From assembly GCA_050946275.1 (NCBI GenBank), contig JBMNUM010000015.1, forward strand, positions 1 through 47,847: DNA of 47,847 nucleotides, read 5' to 3'. How positions within the stretch are numbered: the stretch's first letter is position 1; every line of letters starts with the position of its first letter. This document shows positions 1 to 8,737 of the stretch, one piece after another. Under the pieces are notes generated by a model. The model had not been told where the DNA came from, searched no databases, and worked only from the letters and a program-made list of their open reading frames with translations. Both the position numbers and the translations under genes were made by a program. The stretch is from JBMNUM01 sp050946275 (GTDB lineage: Bacteria; Actinomycetota; Coriobacteriia; Coriobacteriales; CADBOM01).

Positions 1-57
1 CGCCACGCCCTTCGTCCTTCCGCTAGCGCTGAAATATGCCACGAGTTTCCTGGTCAT
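1..57 (-). CDS. Flavodoxin family protein, N-terminal fragment cut by window edge
   Basis: Reading the minus strand from the ATG at 57 gives 19 open codons to the window edge, beginning MTRKLVAYFSASGRTKGVA. Hydrophobic strand 1 followed by the FSASGRT loop is the typical FMN-phosphate-binding start of short-chain flavodoxins. An AAGGGGG ribosome site lies about 5 bases upstream on the minus strand, which supports the start. The gene is divergent from ridA. Only the first strand and phosphate loop are visible, so the exact flavodoxin type and electron partner cannot be told. The fragment is too short for a length comparison, and the family call rests on the N-terminal motif alone. Confidence 0.7.
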   Translation of the reverse strand, partial: MTRKLVAYFSASGRTKGVA

Positions 58-184
58 GCGAGCCCCCTTCAATCTTCGTCCCTACACGATAACCGATAGG
101 AGGGCGCCCGTGTTCGCGACTCGGTCAGCAATTAATGTAAGCTGTTTGGTAGGAAATAAATCACCCGTTATGAAGGAGCTCGCC

Positions 185-559
185 ATGCAGATCATCGCAA
201 CCGATAACGCGCCCGCCGCGGTCGGACCCTATTCGCAGGCAATCGTCGCCAACGGATTCGTGTTCGTCTCCGGCCAGCTTCCCATCAACCCGCAGACAGG
301 CGAGCTCTCGCAGGGGAGCGTCGCCGAGCAGACGCGACTTGTCGCCGTCAACATCGCGGCCATCCTCGAGGAGGCGGGCTCCGGCCTCGACAAGGTCGTC
401 AAGACCTCGTGCTTCCTCGCCGACCTTGCGGACTTCGGTGCCTTCAACGAGGAATACGCGAACCACTTCGTCTCCAATCCCGCACGCGAGTGCGTCCAGG
501 CGGCCGCCCTTCCAAAGGGCGCGCGCCTCGAGGTCTCGGTCATCGCGCTCGCCGAGTAA
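185..559 (+). CDS. ridA: RidA family reactive imine/enamine deaminase
   Basis: Encodes 124 residues, the usual length for the RidA/YjgF/UK114 family, which hydrolyses reactive enamine and imine intermediates (such as 2-aminoacrylate from serine or threonine dehydratase) to keto acids plus ammonia in the cytoplasm. Visible family features are the GPYSQA segment near residue 17, the SGQLP strand, and the C-terminal ARECVQAAALPKGARLEV block with the conserved arginine that binds the substrate carboxylate. I chose ATG 185 because AAGGAG lies 6 bases upstream; the frame stays open further upstream but those residues are not family-like. It is divergent from the flavodoxin fragment and is followed by an inverted repeat before iorA. 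A role beside amino-acid deamination fits the neighbouring aromatic amino-acid genes. Confidence 0.93.
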   Translation: MQIIATDNAPAAVGPYSQAIVANGFVFVSGQLPINPQTGELSQGSVAEQTRLVAVNIAAILEEAGSGLDKVVKTSCFLADLADFGAFNEEYANHFVSNPARECVQAAALPKGARLEVSVIALAE

Positions 560-582
560 CCGCGCACAACCCGCGCCACATG

Positions 583-611
583 CGTGTCAAATGACCTGTC
601 CGCTTGACACG
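583..611. promoter_or_regulatory. Inverted repeat CGTGTCAA-N13-TTGACACG upstream of iorA
   Basis: Two perfect 8-base arms (583-590 and 604-611) are separated by 13 bases between ridA and iorA, upstream of a TATAAT hexamer at 641-646. The geometry suits a dimeric regulator. It could also be a weak hairpin terminator for ridA, but there is no T-run after it. Confidence 0.45.
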
Positions 612-640
612 GTGCTCGTTTCGCGCTCTCCCTGAAGCCC

Positions 641-646
641 TATAAT
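641..646 (+). promoter_or_regulatory. Probable -10 element for iorAB
   Basis: A perfect TATAAT lies 36 bases before the iorA ATG. No good -35 hexamer sits 16-18 bases upstream; the nearest TTGACA (604-609) is 31 bases away and belongs to the inverted repeat. This may mean an activator-dependent promoter. Confidence 0.5.
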
Positions 647-681
647 CATTCCTTGGAAACTCAAGTAAGGGGAGCTGGGGA

Positions 682-2583
682 ATGTCCAAGAAGCTGATCA
701 TGGGGAACGAGGCCTTCGCGCATGCGGCGCTCGAGGCCGGGGTGCGCGTCGTCGCGGGCTATCCGGGCACGCCGTCGAGCGAGGTCATCGAGACCGTCGC
801 CAAACTGCATGCCGCCGGGAGCGCGGAGGGCGTGCACGTCGAGTGGTCCAGTAACGAGGCCGTGGCGCTCGGGCTGATCGCCGGCGCTGCCTACACGGGC
901 GCGCGCACGCTGTTCACCTGCAAGCAGGTGGGCCTCAACGTCGCATCCGACCCGCTCATGAGTTTGAACTACGTGGGCGTCAAGGGCGGCACCGTCATCC
1001 TCGTCGCCGACGACCCCGGTCCCATCTCGAGCCAGACGGAGCAGGACACGCGCCGCTTTGTCGGCTTCGCCAAGATTCCCGTGTTCGACCCCGCGTCGCC
1101 CGAGCAGGGCTTCGCGATGATGAAGGCCGCCTACGAGGTGTCGGAGCGCCACGGCACGCCCGTGATCTTCCGCCCGACGACGCGTGTCTGCCACGCCTCG
1201 GCGTTCATGGACGTCGCCGACGAGACTAAGGGCCGCCCCGTTCCCGAGGAGGGCTTCGTCAAGGACCCGAAATGGGTCATCTTCCCGCCGCGCGCCTACG
1301 CCGGCCATAAGGAGATCAACGACCGTCTCGCCGCGATCGCCGAGGAGTTCTCGCGCGGTGAGTACGGCGATTTCAACCCCGTGTTCGAGGGCGGCGGCGT
1401 TGATGGCGAGCAACCCCGGATCGGCATCGTCGCCGGCGGCATCTCGGCCGCCTACGCGCGCGAGGCGCTGCGCTCGATCGAGGAGCAGCCGGGCTTCCCG
1501 GGGCTTCCGGTTCCCGCGTATCGCTTCATGCAGATCGGCACGCCGTACCCGTTCCCGGCCGACGCCGTCCGCGAGTTCGCCGATGGGCTCGACGACATCA
1601 TCGTCTTCGAGGAGCTCGACCACGTGCTGGAGGACGAGCTGCTCAAGCTCGCCGGAGCGGAGCATCTCTCCTACGAGGTCCACGGCAAGCTCGACGGTTC
1701 CACGCTCACCCGCGGCGAGAACTCCACGGACGTCATCGCCATGCAGCTCAGGTCGTTCCTCTTCAACGTGGATTACGACGTCGCACCTCCCGGGCCCGTG
1801 CTCGACACGCCGCTGCCCGTGCGCCCGCCGGTCCTCTGCGCCGGGTGCCCGCACCGCGGCAGCTTCTACGCCTGCAAGCGGGCCATCGGCAAGCGCCCGG
1901 TCGAGTACTCGGGCGACATCGGCTGCTACACGCTCGGCAACGCCGCGCCGCTGCACACGACCGACACATGCCTGTGCATGGGCGCGGGCATCACGATGGC
2001 GCAGGGCTTCGCGGTGACGCAGCCCGGGGCCAAGCACCTCGCGTTCGTAGGCGACTCCACGTTCTTCGCGAGCGGGCTGGCCGGCGCCGCCAACGCCGTC
2101 TACAACCAGCACGACATCACGATCGTCGTGCTCGACAACTCCACGACTGCCATGACGGGCTCGCAGCCGCATCCCGGCACGGGCCAGACGCTCATGGGCC
2201 CGAAGGCCGAGCCCATCTCCATCCCGCGCGTGCTCGAGGCGCTCGGCTACGAGTGCATCGTCGAGGCGAACCCGTTCGACCTCGAGGAGGCCACGGCCGC
2301 CGCGCGCGAGACGATCGATTTCGAGGGCCCCTCGGCGCTCATCTTCAAGGGGCCGTGCATCCAGCTCGTCAAGCCCGCGCCCGCGCTCGTCGTCGACCAG
2401 GAGACGTGCACGCGCTGCAAGAAGTGCATCCGCGAGATCGGCTGTCCCGCGATCTTCAACGACCCGGGCGATGGCTCCATCAGAATCGATGCGTCGCTGT
2501 GCACGGGCTGTGGCCTGTGCACGGGCGTGTGCCCGTTCGGCTCGATCGGCCCAGCCTCGACCGACGAGGGAGGTGCGCGATGA
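682..2583 (+). CDS. iorA: Indolepyruvate:ferredoxin oxidoreductase alpha subunit
   Basis: The 633-residue protein is full length for IorA. With IorB it oxidatively decarboxylates aryl-pyruvates from Trp, Phe and Tyr transamination to aryl-acetyl-CoA, reducing ferredoxin in the cytoplasm. The N-terminal pyrimidine-binding domain starts with GNEAFAHAALEAG and GYPGTPSSE. A CAGCPHRGSFY motif sits at about 386 and the thiamine diphosphate-binding GDIGCYTLGN segment follows. The C-terminus holds two [4Fe-4S] ferredoxin motifs: CTRCKKCIREIGCP from about 576 and CTGCGLCTGVCP from about 607. The first motif has CxxCxxCxxxxxC spacing, as usual for IorA. The start is ATG 682 behind AAGGGGAG. The stop codon overlaps the iorB start by 4 bases (ATGA), showing translational coupling. 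Confidence 0.96.
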   Translation: MSKKLIMGNEAFAHAALEAGVRVVAGYPGTPSSEVIETVAKLHAAGSAEGVHVEWSSNEAVALGLIAGAAYTGARTLFTCKQVGLNVASDPLMSLNYVGVKGGTVILVADDPGPISSQTEQDTRRFVGFAKIPVFDPASPEQGFAMMKAAYEVSERHGTPVIFRPTTRVCHASAFMDVADETKGRPVPEEGFVKDPKWVIFPPRAYAGHKEINDRLAAIAEEFSRGEYGDFNPVFEGGGVDGEQPRIGIVAGGISAAYAREALRSIEEQPGFPGLPVPAYRFMQIGTPYPFPADAVREFADGLDDIIVFEELDHVLEDELLKLAGAEHLSYEVHGKLDGSTLTRGENSTDVIAMQLRSFLFNVDYDVAPPGPVLDTPLPVRPPVLCAGCPHRGSFYACKRAIGKRPVEYSGDIGCYTLGNAAPLHTTDTCLCMGAGITMAQGFAVTQPGAKHLAFVGDSTFFASGLAGAANAVYNQHDITIVVLDNSTTAMTGSQPHPGTGQTLMGPKAEPISIPRVLEALGYECIVEANPFDLEEATAAARETIDFEGPSALIFKGPCIQLVKPAPALVVDQETCTRCKKCIREIGCPAIFNDPGDGSIRIDASLCTGCGLCTGVCPFGSIGPASTDEGGAR

Positions 2584-3191
2584 AGAACATCCTGCTCACC
2601 GGTGTCGGCGGACAGGGCACGGTGCTCGCCGCCAAGGTGCTCGCCCAGGCCGCGCAGGCCAAGGGCTGGCACGTGCGCACGGCCGAGACGATCGGCATGG
2701 CGCAGCGCGGCGGCAGCGTGACGTCGCACGTGCGCATGGGCGATAGGGGCGAGGAGGTCTTCTCGCCGCTGCTCGCTCACGGGTCGGCCGACCTCATCGT
2801 GGCCTTCGAGCCCGCCGAGGCCGCGCGCTCGCTCCCATATCTATCCCGGGGCGGGTTGCTCGTCACGGCGCGCATCGGCATCCAGCCGGTGACCTCGTCG
2901 CTGGCCGCGCAGTCCTACGATCCCGAGGCGCTGCTCGCCGAGCTCGGCGGGCGCGTGGGGGGCATGGTCGCCGTTGACGACGCGGCCCTCTGCGAGCGCG
3001 CTGGGAGCCGCAAGGCGCTCAACACCGTGCTGCTCGCCACGGCGATCGCCGAGGGGGAGCGCCGTGGGGATGGCCTCGCCGGTGCGGTCTCCGTCGACGA
3101 CATGCGCGCCGCCATCGCGGTCTGCGTCAAGCCGCGCTTCGTCGACATGAACCTGGCCGCCATCGACATCGCCCTCGACGCCCTTGCCTGA
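2580..3191 (+). CDS. iorB: Indolepyruvate:ferredoxin oxidoreductase beta subunit
   Basis: The 203-residue protein is the normal size for IorB, the gamma-domain partner of IorA that contributes to CoA binding and catalysis. The N-terminus MKNILLTGVGGQGTVLAAK matches the family glycine-rich strand-loop, followed by ETIGMAQRGGSV, a segment strongly conserved in 2-oxoacid oxidoreductase gamma domains. The start ATG overlaps the iorA stop by 4 bases and is preceded by GAGGTG, so the subunits are very likely made in equal amounts. Two hairpin copies of a dispersed palindrome follow the stop codon at 3193-3268. Confidence 0.95.
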   Translation: MKNILLTGVGGQGTVLAAKVLAQAAQAKGWHVRTAETIGMAQRGGSVTSHVRMGDRGEEVFSPLLAHGSADLIVAFEPAEAARSLPYLSRGGLLVTARIGIQPVTSSLAAQSYDPEALLAELGGRVGGMVAVDDAALCERAGSRKALNTVLLATAIAEGERRGDGLAGAVSVDDMRAAIAVCVKPRFVDMNLAAIDIALDALA

Positions 3192-3192
3192 T

Positions 3193-3219
3193 CGGAACGC
3201 TCCCCGGAGGAGCGCCCCG
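3193..3219. repeat. Imperfect copy of the GGAACGCTCCCC palindrome
   Basis: Directly after iorB. The left arm CGGAACGCTCCCC matches the perfect copies at 3242 and 5308, but the right arm has changed (GGAGGAGCGCCCCG), partly keeping the pairing. It may serve as an intrinsic terminator-like hairpin without a T-run. Confidence 0.6.
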
Positions 3220-3241
3220 ATCGCCATGCGCATGCAACTTG

Positions 3242-3268
3242 TGGAACGCTCCCCGGGGGAGCGTTCCA
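3242..3268. repeat. Perfect 27-nt palindrome, copy A
   Basis: Arms TGGAACGCTCCCC and its exact complement surround a single central G. The identical 27 bases recur at 5308-5334. It lies between iorB and the PaaK-type ligase, about 40 bases before the latter's start codon. Confidence 0.85.
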
Positions 3269-3308
3269 ATCCGTTAAGATATGAGTCACCCGACCCGAGG
3301 AGACACCC

Positions 3309-4544
3309 ATGGAAATGATGCCGAGCCAGCTCGAGGCCATCGTCAAGCAGCTGCAGACCATCAAGGAGCGCTCGCCGTTCTACGCCAAGAAGTTCGAGGG
3401 AATCGACGTCGCCGACGTGCGCACGCAGGCTGATTTCGAGAAGCTGCCCTTCTCCGAGAAGGCTGATCTGCGCGAGGCCTACCCGCTGGGAATCGCCGCC
3501 GTGCCCGAGGAGCAGATCGTCCGCATCCACAGCTCGAGCGGCACGACCGGCACGCCCGTCATCATCCCCTACACCAAGAAGGACGTCGAGGACTGGGCCA
3601 TCCAGTTCGAGCGCTGCTACCGCTACGCCGGCATCACCGAGAAGGACCGCATCCACATCACGCCGGGCTACGGCCTGTGGACGGCGGGCATCGGCTTCCA
3701 GGCCGGCTGCGAGCGCCTCGGCGCCATGGCCATCCCGATGGGCCCGGGCAACACCGACAAGCAGCTGCAGATGATGCAGGACCTCGAGTCCACCGTGCTG
3801 TGCGCCACCTCGAGCTACGCGCTGCTGCTCGCCGAGGAGATCGCCAAGCGCGGCATCGGCGACAAGATCAAGCTGCGCAAGGGCGTCATCGGCTCCGAGC
3901 GCTGGGGCGAGAAGATGCGCGCCCGCATCGCCGCCGAGCTGGGCGTCGAGCTCTACGACATCTACGGCCTCACCGAGGTCTACGGCCCCGGCATCGGCAT
4001 CAACTGCCGCGCCGACAGCGCCATGCACATCTGGAGCGACTACATCTACCTCGAGATCGTCGACCCCAAGACCGGCGAGCCCGTGCCCGACGGCGAGGTG
4101 GGCGAGATCGTCATCACCACGCTGCAGAAGGAGGGCGCACCGCTCATCCGCTTCCGCACGCATGACCTGTCGCGCATCGTGCCCGGCAAGTGCGAGTGCG
4201 GCAGCGAGCACCCGCGCATCGACATCATCATGGGCCGCACGGACGACATGGTGAAGGTCAAGGGCGTCAACATCTTCCCGGCGCAGATCGAGGAGGTCAT
4301 CAAGATCACCGACGGCGCGTCGAGCGAGTACCAGGTGATGATCGATCATCTCATGGGCAAGGACATCATGACCGTGTTCTTCGAGACGAACGTCGCGGAG
4401 GGCGAGCGCGAGCCGATCGAGCAGCAGATGCAGCTTCTGTTCAAGGCCAAGCTCGGCTTGACGCCGGTCGCGAAGGCCGTCAGCCTCGGCGACCTGCCGC
4501 GCTCGACGAAGAAGACGCAGCGTATCTACGACAACAGGTACTAG
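3309..4544 (+). CDS. Phenylacetate-CoA ligase family (PaaK-like) AMP-forming enzyme
   Basis: At 411 residues it is slightly shorter than classical PaaK (about 430). The family joins aryl-acetates to CoA through an acyl-AMP intermediate. The phosphate-binding motif SSSGTTGTP lies at 75-83, the adenine-binding YGLTEVYGPG from about 219, RTDDMVKVKGVNIFP from about 309, and the C-terminal STKKTQRI holds the expected catalytic lysine (401 or 402). A CECG pair near 297 resembles the small metal or structural cysteine motif of PaaK homologues. ATG 3309 follows GAGGAG. Position behind iorAB suggests it acts on indole- or phenylacetyl-CoA or the free acids, as in other anaerobes that pair the two; direction and substrate are inferred. 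The gene and the nitroreductase lie between identical palindromes. Confidence 0.9.
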   Translation: MEMMPSQLEAIVKQLQTIKERSPFYAKKFEGIDVADVRTQADFEKLPFSEKADLREAYPLGIAAVPEEQIVRIHSSSGTTGTPVIIPYTKKDVEDWAIQFERCYRYAGITEKDRIHITPGYGLWTAGIGFQAGCERLGAMAIPMGPGNTDKQLQMMQDLESTVLCATSSYALLLAEEIAKRGIGDKIKLRKGVIGSERWGEKMRARIAAELGVELYDIYGLTEVYGPGIGINCRADSAMHIWSDYIYLEIVDPKTGEPVPDGEVGEIVITTLQKEGAPLIRFRTHDLSRIVPGKCECGSEHPRIDIIMGRTDDMVKVKGVNIFPAQIEEVIKITDGASSEYQVMIDHLMGKDIMTVFFETNVAEGEREPIEQQMQLLFKAKLGLTPVAKAVSLGDLPRSTKKTQRIYDNRY

Positions 4545-4604
4545 GCCGGGGGAGTGGGGCGCAAGGCGTCAGCTGCGTAACGTCCCCTGCGAGAAGGAGA
4601 TGGC

Positions 4605-5291
4605 ATGACACCCGAGGAGATCGCGGCCCTGCGGCAGGCGATGCGCGAGCGCCACATGGTGCGCGCGTACACGGACAACCCGCTGCCCCGCGACATCGTC
4701 GCGAAGCTCGAGGAGCGCGTGCGCGCCTACAACAAGCAGTACAAGCTCGCGATCAAGCTGATGGTCAACGACAGCCGCGCCTTCGGCAGGTTCATCAAGA
4801 TGCTGCTCGCCAAGAACGTGCAGAACTACTTCATCATGGCAGGTGACAACGCCGAGGACCTCGGCGAGCGCCTCGGCTATTGCGGCGCGGAGCTCATGCT
4901 CTACTGCCAGACGCTCGGTCTCAACACCTGGTGGGTGAGCGGGACGTTCAACCGCAACAAGACGGAGAAGCTCGTCAACCTCAAGGAGGTCGTCGGCGTG
5001 ATCGCCGTCGGCTACGGCGCGACGCAGGGCGTGCCCCACGAGTCCAAGAGACCCGAGGACGTGTGCACCTACGAGTCGTACGACGGCGTGACGCCCCAAT
5101 GGTTCACCGACGGCATCGAGGCGGCGCTCCTCGCGCCCACCGCCCGCAACGAGCAGGCGTTCTTCATCCGCGGCATCGGCACCGAGGTCATACTCAAATA
5201 CGACGAGGGCTTCTTCTCCGGCGTCGACACCGGTCTCGTGAAGTACCACTTCGAGCTCGGCGCGGGCAAGGAGAACTTCAGCTGGCTGTAG
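4605..5291 (+). CDS. Nitroreductase family FMN oxidoreductase
   Basis: The 228-residue protein fits the FMN-dependent nitroreductase fold. The N-terminal RERHMVRAYTDNPLP segment is the FMN-phosphate-binding region (usually RRSxRxF), here with MVRAYT. The LLAPTARNEQAF segment near 180 is the typical second flavin-contacting block (APSxxNxQPW-like). Such enzymes transfer two electrons from NAD(P)H to nitro groups, quinones or enones; the true substrate is unknown. The start is ATG 4605 behind GAGAAGGAG; another ATG at 4600 is out of frame. It follows the PaaK-like gene by 60 bases and is probably co-transcribed. The palindromic repeat at 5308 lies just downstream. Confidence 0.88.
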   Translation: MTPEEIAALRQAMRERHMVRAYTDNPLPRDIVAKLEERVRAYNKQYKLAIKLMVNDSRAFGRFIKMLLAKNVQNYFIMAGDNAEDLGERLGYCGAELMLYCQTLGLNTWWVSGTFNRNKTEKLVNLKEVVGVIAVGYGATQGVPHESKRPEDVCTYESYDGVTPQWFTDGIEAALLAPTARNEQAFFIRGIGTEVILKYDEGFFSGVDTGLVKYHFELGAGKENFSWL

Positions 5292-5307
5292 GGTTCCGCC
5301 GTTTTTC

Positions 5308-5334
5308 TGGAACGCTCCCCGGGGGAGCGTTCCA
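5308..5334. repeat. Perfect 27-nt palindrome, copy B
   Basis: Base-for-base identical to 3242-3268, including the following AAT. It closes the ligase-nitroreductase pair on the downstream side and may also act as a hairpin terminator. Confidence 0.85.
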
Positions 5335-5440
5335 ATGCGACTCCCGGCTTTCACGCGCCGTCCGTCAGCGTGTGCGTTTGCGCTGGTTCGCCCGGTAGTA
5401 TCCTTGTTCTCCGCTGGGATTTCCGTCAGATGGGGACCAC

Positions 5441-8400
5441 TTGATCGAGGTTCAGGGCATACGCAAGTCGTACAAGACCGGCTCCTTCGAGCAGAAGGCG
5501 CTCGACGGCGTGTCGATCGTCTTCCGCGACAACGAGTTCGTCGCGGTGCTCGGCCAGAGCGGCTCGGGCAAGACGACGTTGCTCAACATCCTCGGCGGCC
5601 TCGACCACGCCGACGAGGGCGACCTCATCATCAACGGCATCTCCACCAAGGAGTACAAGAGCCGCGATTGGGACACGTACCGCAACCATCGCATCGGCTT
5701 CATCTTCCAGAGCTACAACCTCATTCCGCACCAGTCGGTGCTCTCGAACGTCGAGCTGGCGCTGACGCTGGCGGGCATCTCACGCGACGAGCGCCATCGC
5801 CGTGCCAAGGAGGCTCTCGTCACCGTCGGCCTCGAGGAGCACATGCACAAGCGCCCCAACCAGCTCTCCGGCGGCCAGATGCAGCGCGTGGCGATTGCCC
5901 GTGCGCTCGTGAACGATCCCGAAATCGTCCTCGCCGACGAGCCGACGGGCGCGCTCGACACCGAGACGGGCCTGCAGGTCATGGATCTCCTGCAGGAGAT
6001 CGCCAAGGACCGTCTCGTCATCATGGTCACGCACAATCCCGAGCTGGCCGAGCAGTACGCGACGCGCATCGTGCGCCTCTCGGACGGCAAGGTCATCGGC
6101 GACACCATGCCGGTCGCGGCCGACGAGATCGCCGCCGCGGCCCCGGCCATCGCCGTCGCTCCGCTCGTCGCGGACGAGACGGCGGAGGGCGCATCCGAGC
6201 CGATCTCGGACGAGCCGACGGATACGGTGGCGACCGAGGCGCCCGCTGACGTGAAGGCCGCTCCCGCCAAGAAGGCGTCCATGTCGTTCCTCACGGCGCT
6301 GGCGCTCTCCTTCAACAACCTGATGACGAAGAAGGGCCGCACGATCATGACGGCGCTGGCCGGCTCGATCGGCATCATCGGCATCGCCGCGATCCTCGCG
6401 CTCTCCAACGGCGTCAACAACTACATCGCCGACACGGAGGAGAGCGCGCTCACGAGCTACCCGCTCACCGTCACGCAATCGAGCTTCGACATGACGAACC
6501 TGCTCACGGCCACGATGTCCTACGGCGCGAGCGACGATTCCGAGGAGCAGGCGCTCGACCTCACCAAGCCCATCCCCGAGACGTCCATCATGGGCGACAT
6601 GTTCGCGAAGGTGAAGAACAACGACCTCGTCGCGTTCCGCAAGTTCCTCGAGAGCGACGAGTCGGGCATCAAGCCCTACGTCAGCACGATCCAGTACGCC
6701 TACGACGTGGAGCCGCACATCTACAAGACCGACACGTCGGATAAGATCATCCAGCTCAACCCCTCGAAGATGGGCGCGCTGTTCACCAACGGCGTCATCG
6801 GCTCGTCGTTCACGCTCGGCGGCGGCTTCTCCGCCTTCACCGAGATGCTCGACGACCGCTCGATCATCGAGGACCAGATGGAGCTCGTCGCGGGCGAGTG
6901 GCCCGATGCGTATGACGAGTGCCTGCTCGTGCTCAACAGCGCCGGCGATGTGAGCGACTACACGCTGTACTCCCTCGGCGTCTACGACACGACGGTCATG
7001 GACAAGATGACCGAGGACCTGCTCGCCGGCAAGGACGTCGAGGTTCCCAAGACCGAGAACACGCTCACGTACGAGGACGCGCTCAAGCTCGAGTTCTCCG
7101 TCGTGCCGGCCACCGACCTCAACCAGTACAACTCCGGTCAGAAGATCTGGTCGGACATCTCGAGCGACAAGGCGAAGATGCGCAAGGCCATCGACGACGG
7201 CATCAAGCTCAAGGTCGTCGGCCTCATCAAGCCGAAGTCGGGCAACGGGATGCTCTCGGAGGGCATCGCCTACACGTCCGGTCTCACGCACGAGCTGATG
7301 AAGCGCGCTGGCGAGTCCGATATCGTCAAGGACCAGAAGGATGCGCCGGAGGTCGACGTGTTCTCGGGCAAAACGTTCGACGAGCTGCTCGACGAGGAGT
7401 CGGCGTTCGACATGGACTCGCTCTTCACGATCGACGAGGGCGCCCTGGCCAACGCGTTCAAGTTCGACATGTCCGGCCTCTCCGGCATGTCGCTCGATCC
7501 GGGCACGCTCAACCTCGACTCGTCGGGCCTGAGCATCGACTCCGAGAAGCTGCTCCAGGCGATGGACTCCGACACGATGTCCCAGGCCTTCGGCGCCGAC
7601 GCCATGGCCAAGATGCTCGCCGGTGCGCCGCAGTTCGATGTCAGCTCGTCCGGCCTGATCGACGACACCTCCCAGCTCACGCCCGAGCAGCAGGCGATCA
7701 TCGCGCCGGTGACGGAGCAGGCGGGCAAGGAGTTCGAGAAGCGCCTCAACGCGGCGATGGACAACTACATGCAAAACCAGTTCGCGCCGTACCTGTCGAG
7801 CGCCATGCAGGCGATGATGTCGAATGCCGCGCAGGCGATGGCCAACAACATGGCGACGGCGCTGCAAGCCCAGCTCGTCGCGGCGACGCAGGCCATGGGC
7901 TCGCAGCTCTCCGAGGCCATCGGCAACCAGCTGCAGAGTCAGATGGGCAAGCTGCAGGAGACCCTGGCCAGCGGGTTCAGCTTCGACCCGAACGCCTTCG
8001 CGAGCGCGTTCCAGATGAACATGAGCGAGGAGGACCTCAACTCCCTGCTCACGAGCTACCTCAACGCCGATGACCTCAGCTACGACGGCAACATGGCCAA
8101 GCTCGGCTATGCGGAGCTCGAGAACCCGCACTCCATCAGCATCTACGCGAAGGACTTCGAGGCCAAGCAGTCGGTCATCGACATCATCGATGGCTACAAC
8201 GACGCCAAGCGCGAGGCCAAGATGGAGGAGGCCACGATCCAGTACAACGACATCGCCGGCACGCTCATGAGCTCGGTGACCGACATCGTGAACACCATCA
8301 GCCTCGTGCTCATCGCGTTCGTGAGCATCTCGCTCGTCGTGAGCTCGATCATGATCGGCATCATCACCTACATCTCGGTGCTCGAGCGCAAGAAGGAGAT

Positions 8401-8698
8401 CGGCATCCTGCGCGCGATGGGCGCGAGCAAGCGCAACATCGCCAACATCTTCAACGCCGAGACGTTCATCGAGGGCCTGTTCGCCGGCGTGCTCGCCATC
8501 GTCGTGGTGCTGATCGCGTCCGTGCCGGTCAACATCATCGTCGAGCGGACGCATGACGTGCCCAACATCATGGCCCTGCCGCCCACGCAGGCGATAGGCC
8601 TCATACTCATCAGCATCATCCTGACGTTCATCGCCGGCCTCATTCCGTCGCAGGCCGCTTCCCGCCGCGACCCGGTCGAGGCCCTCCGCAGCGAGTAG
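5441..8698 (+). CDS. ABC transporter, fused ATPase and FtsX-type permease
   Basis: A 1085-residue fusion of a MacB/LolD-like ATPase and an FtsX permease. Walker A GQSGSGKTT lies at 38-46, the signature LSGGQ at 142-146, and Walker B with ADEPTGALD at about 162-173. An Ala/Glu-rich linker (about 230-275) leads to the first membrane segment at about 292-320. Three more lie at about 956-981, 1014-1040 and 1051-1072, the standard FtsX layout. About 630 residues between the first and second segments must be outside the membrane, including a Gln/Ala/Met-rich, probably coiled stretch (about 755-850). Such pumps usually move lipoproteins, peptides or antibiotics, or act as mechanotransmitters; no partner is adjacent. 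The start is TTG 5441: the upstream ATG at 5430 is out of frame and stops at once. Confidence 0.92.
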   Translation: MIEVQGIRKSYKTGSFEQKALDGVSIVFRDNEFVAVLGQSGSGKTTLLNILGGLDHADEGDLIINGISTKEYKSRDWDTYRNHRIGFIFQSYNLIPHQSVLSNVELALTLAGISRDERHRRAKEALVTVGLEEHMHKRPNQLSGGQMQRVAIARALVNDPEIVLADEPTGALDTETGLQVMDLLQEIAKDRLVIMVTHNPELAEQYATRIVRLSDGKVIGDTMPVAADEIAAAAPAIAVAPLVADETAEGASEPISDEPTDTVATEAPADVKAAPAKKASMSFLTALALSFNNLMTKKGRTIMTALAGSIGIIGIAAILALSNGVNNYIADTEESALTSYPLTVTQSSFDMTNLLTATMSYGASDDSEEQALDLTKPIPETSIMGDMFAKVKNNDLVAFRKFLESDESGIKPYVSTIQYAYDVEPHIYKTDTSDKIIQLNPSKMGALFTNGVIGSSFTLGGGFSAFTEMLDDRSIIEDQMELVAGEWPDAYDECLLVLNSAGDVSDYTLYSLGVYDTTVMDKMTEDLLAGKDVEVPKTENTLTYEDALKLEFSVVPATDLNQYNSGQKIWSDISSDKAKMRKAIDDGIKLKVVGLIKPKSGNGMLSEGIAYTSGLTHELMKRAGESDIVKDQKDAPEVDVFSGKTFDELLDEESAFDMDSLFTIDEGALANAFKFDMSGLSGMSLDPGTLNLDSSGLSIDSEKLLQAMDSDTMSQAFGADAMAKMLAGAPQFDVSSSGLIDDTSQLTPEQQAIIAPVTEQAGKEFEKRLNAAMDNYMQNQFAPYLSSAMQAMMSNAAQAMANNMATALQAQLVAATQAMGSQLSEAIGNQLQSQMGKLQETLASGFSFDPNAFASAFQMNMSEEDLNSLLTSYLNADDLSYDGNMAKLGYAELENPHSISIYAKDFEAKQSVIDIIDGYNDAKREAKMEEATIQYNDIAGTLMSSVTDIVNTISLVLIAFVSISLVVSSIMIGIITYISVLERKKEIGILRAMGASKRNIANIFNAETFIEGLFAGVLAIVVVLIASVPVNIIVERTHDVPNIMALPPTQAIGLILISIILTFIAGLIPSQAASRRDPVEALRSE

Positions 8699-8737
8699 GC
8701 GTCGCCGCGGCCGAGAGTTGCTCCACACGCCTGGAAG

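Noticed and set aside
604..646. TTGACA plus TATAAT as a sigma-70 promoter for iorA
   Set aside because: The hexamers are 31 bases apart, far beyond the usual 16-18. TTGACA is better explained as an arm of the inverted repeat.
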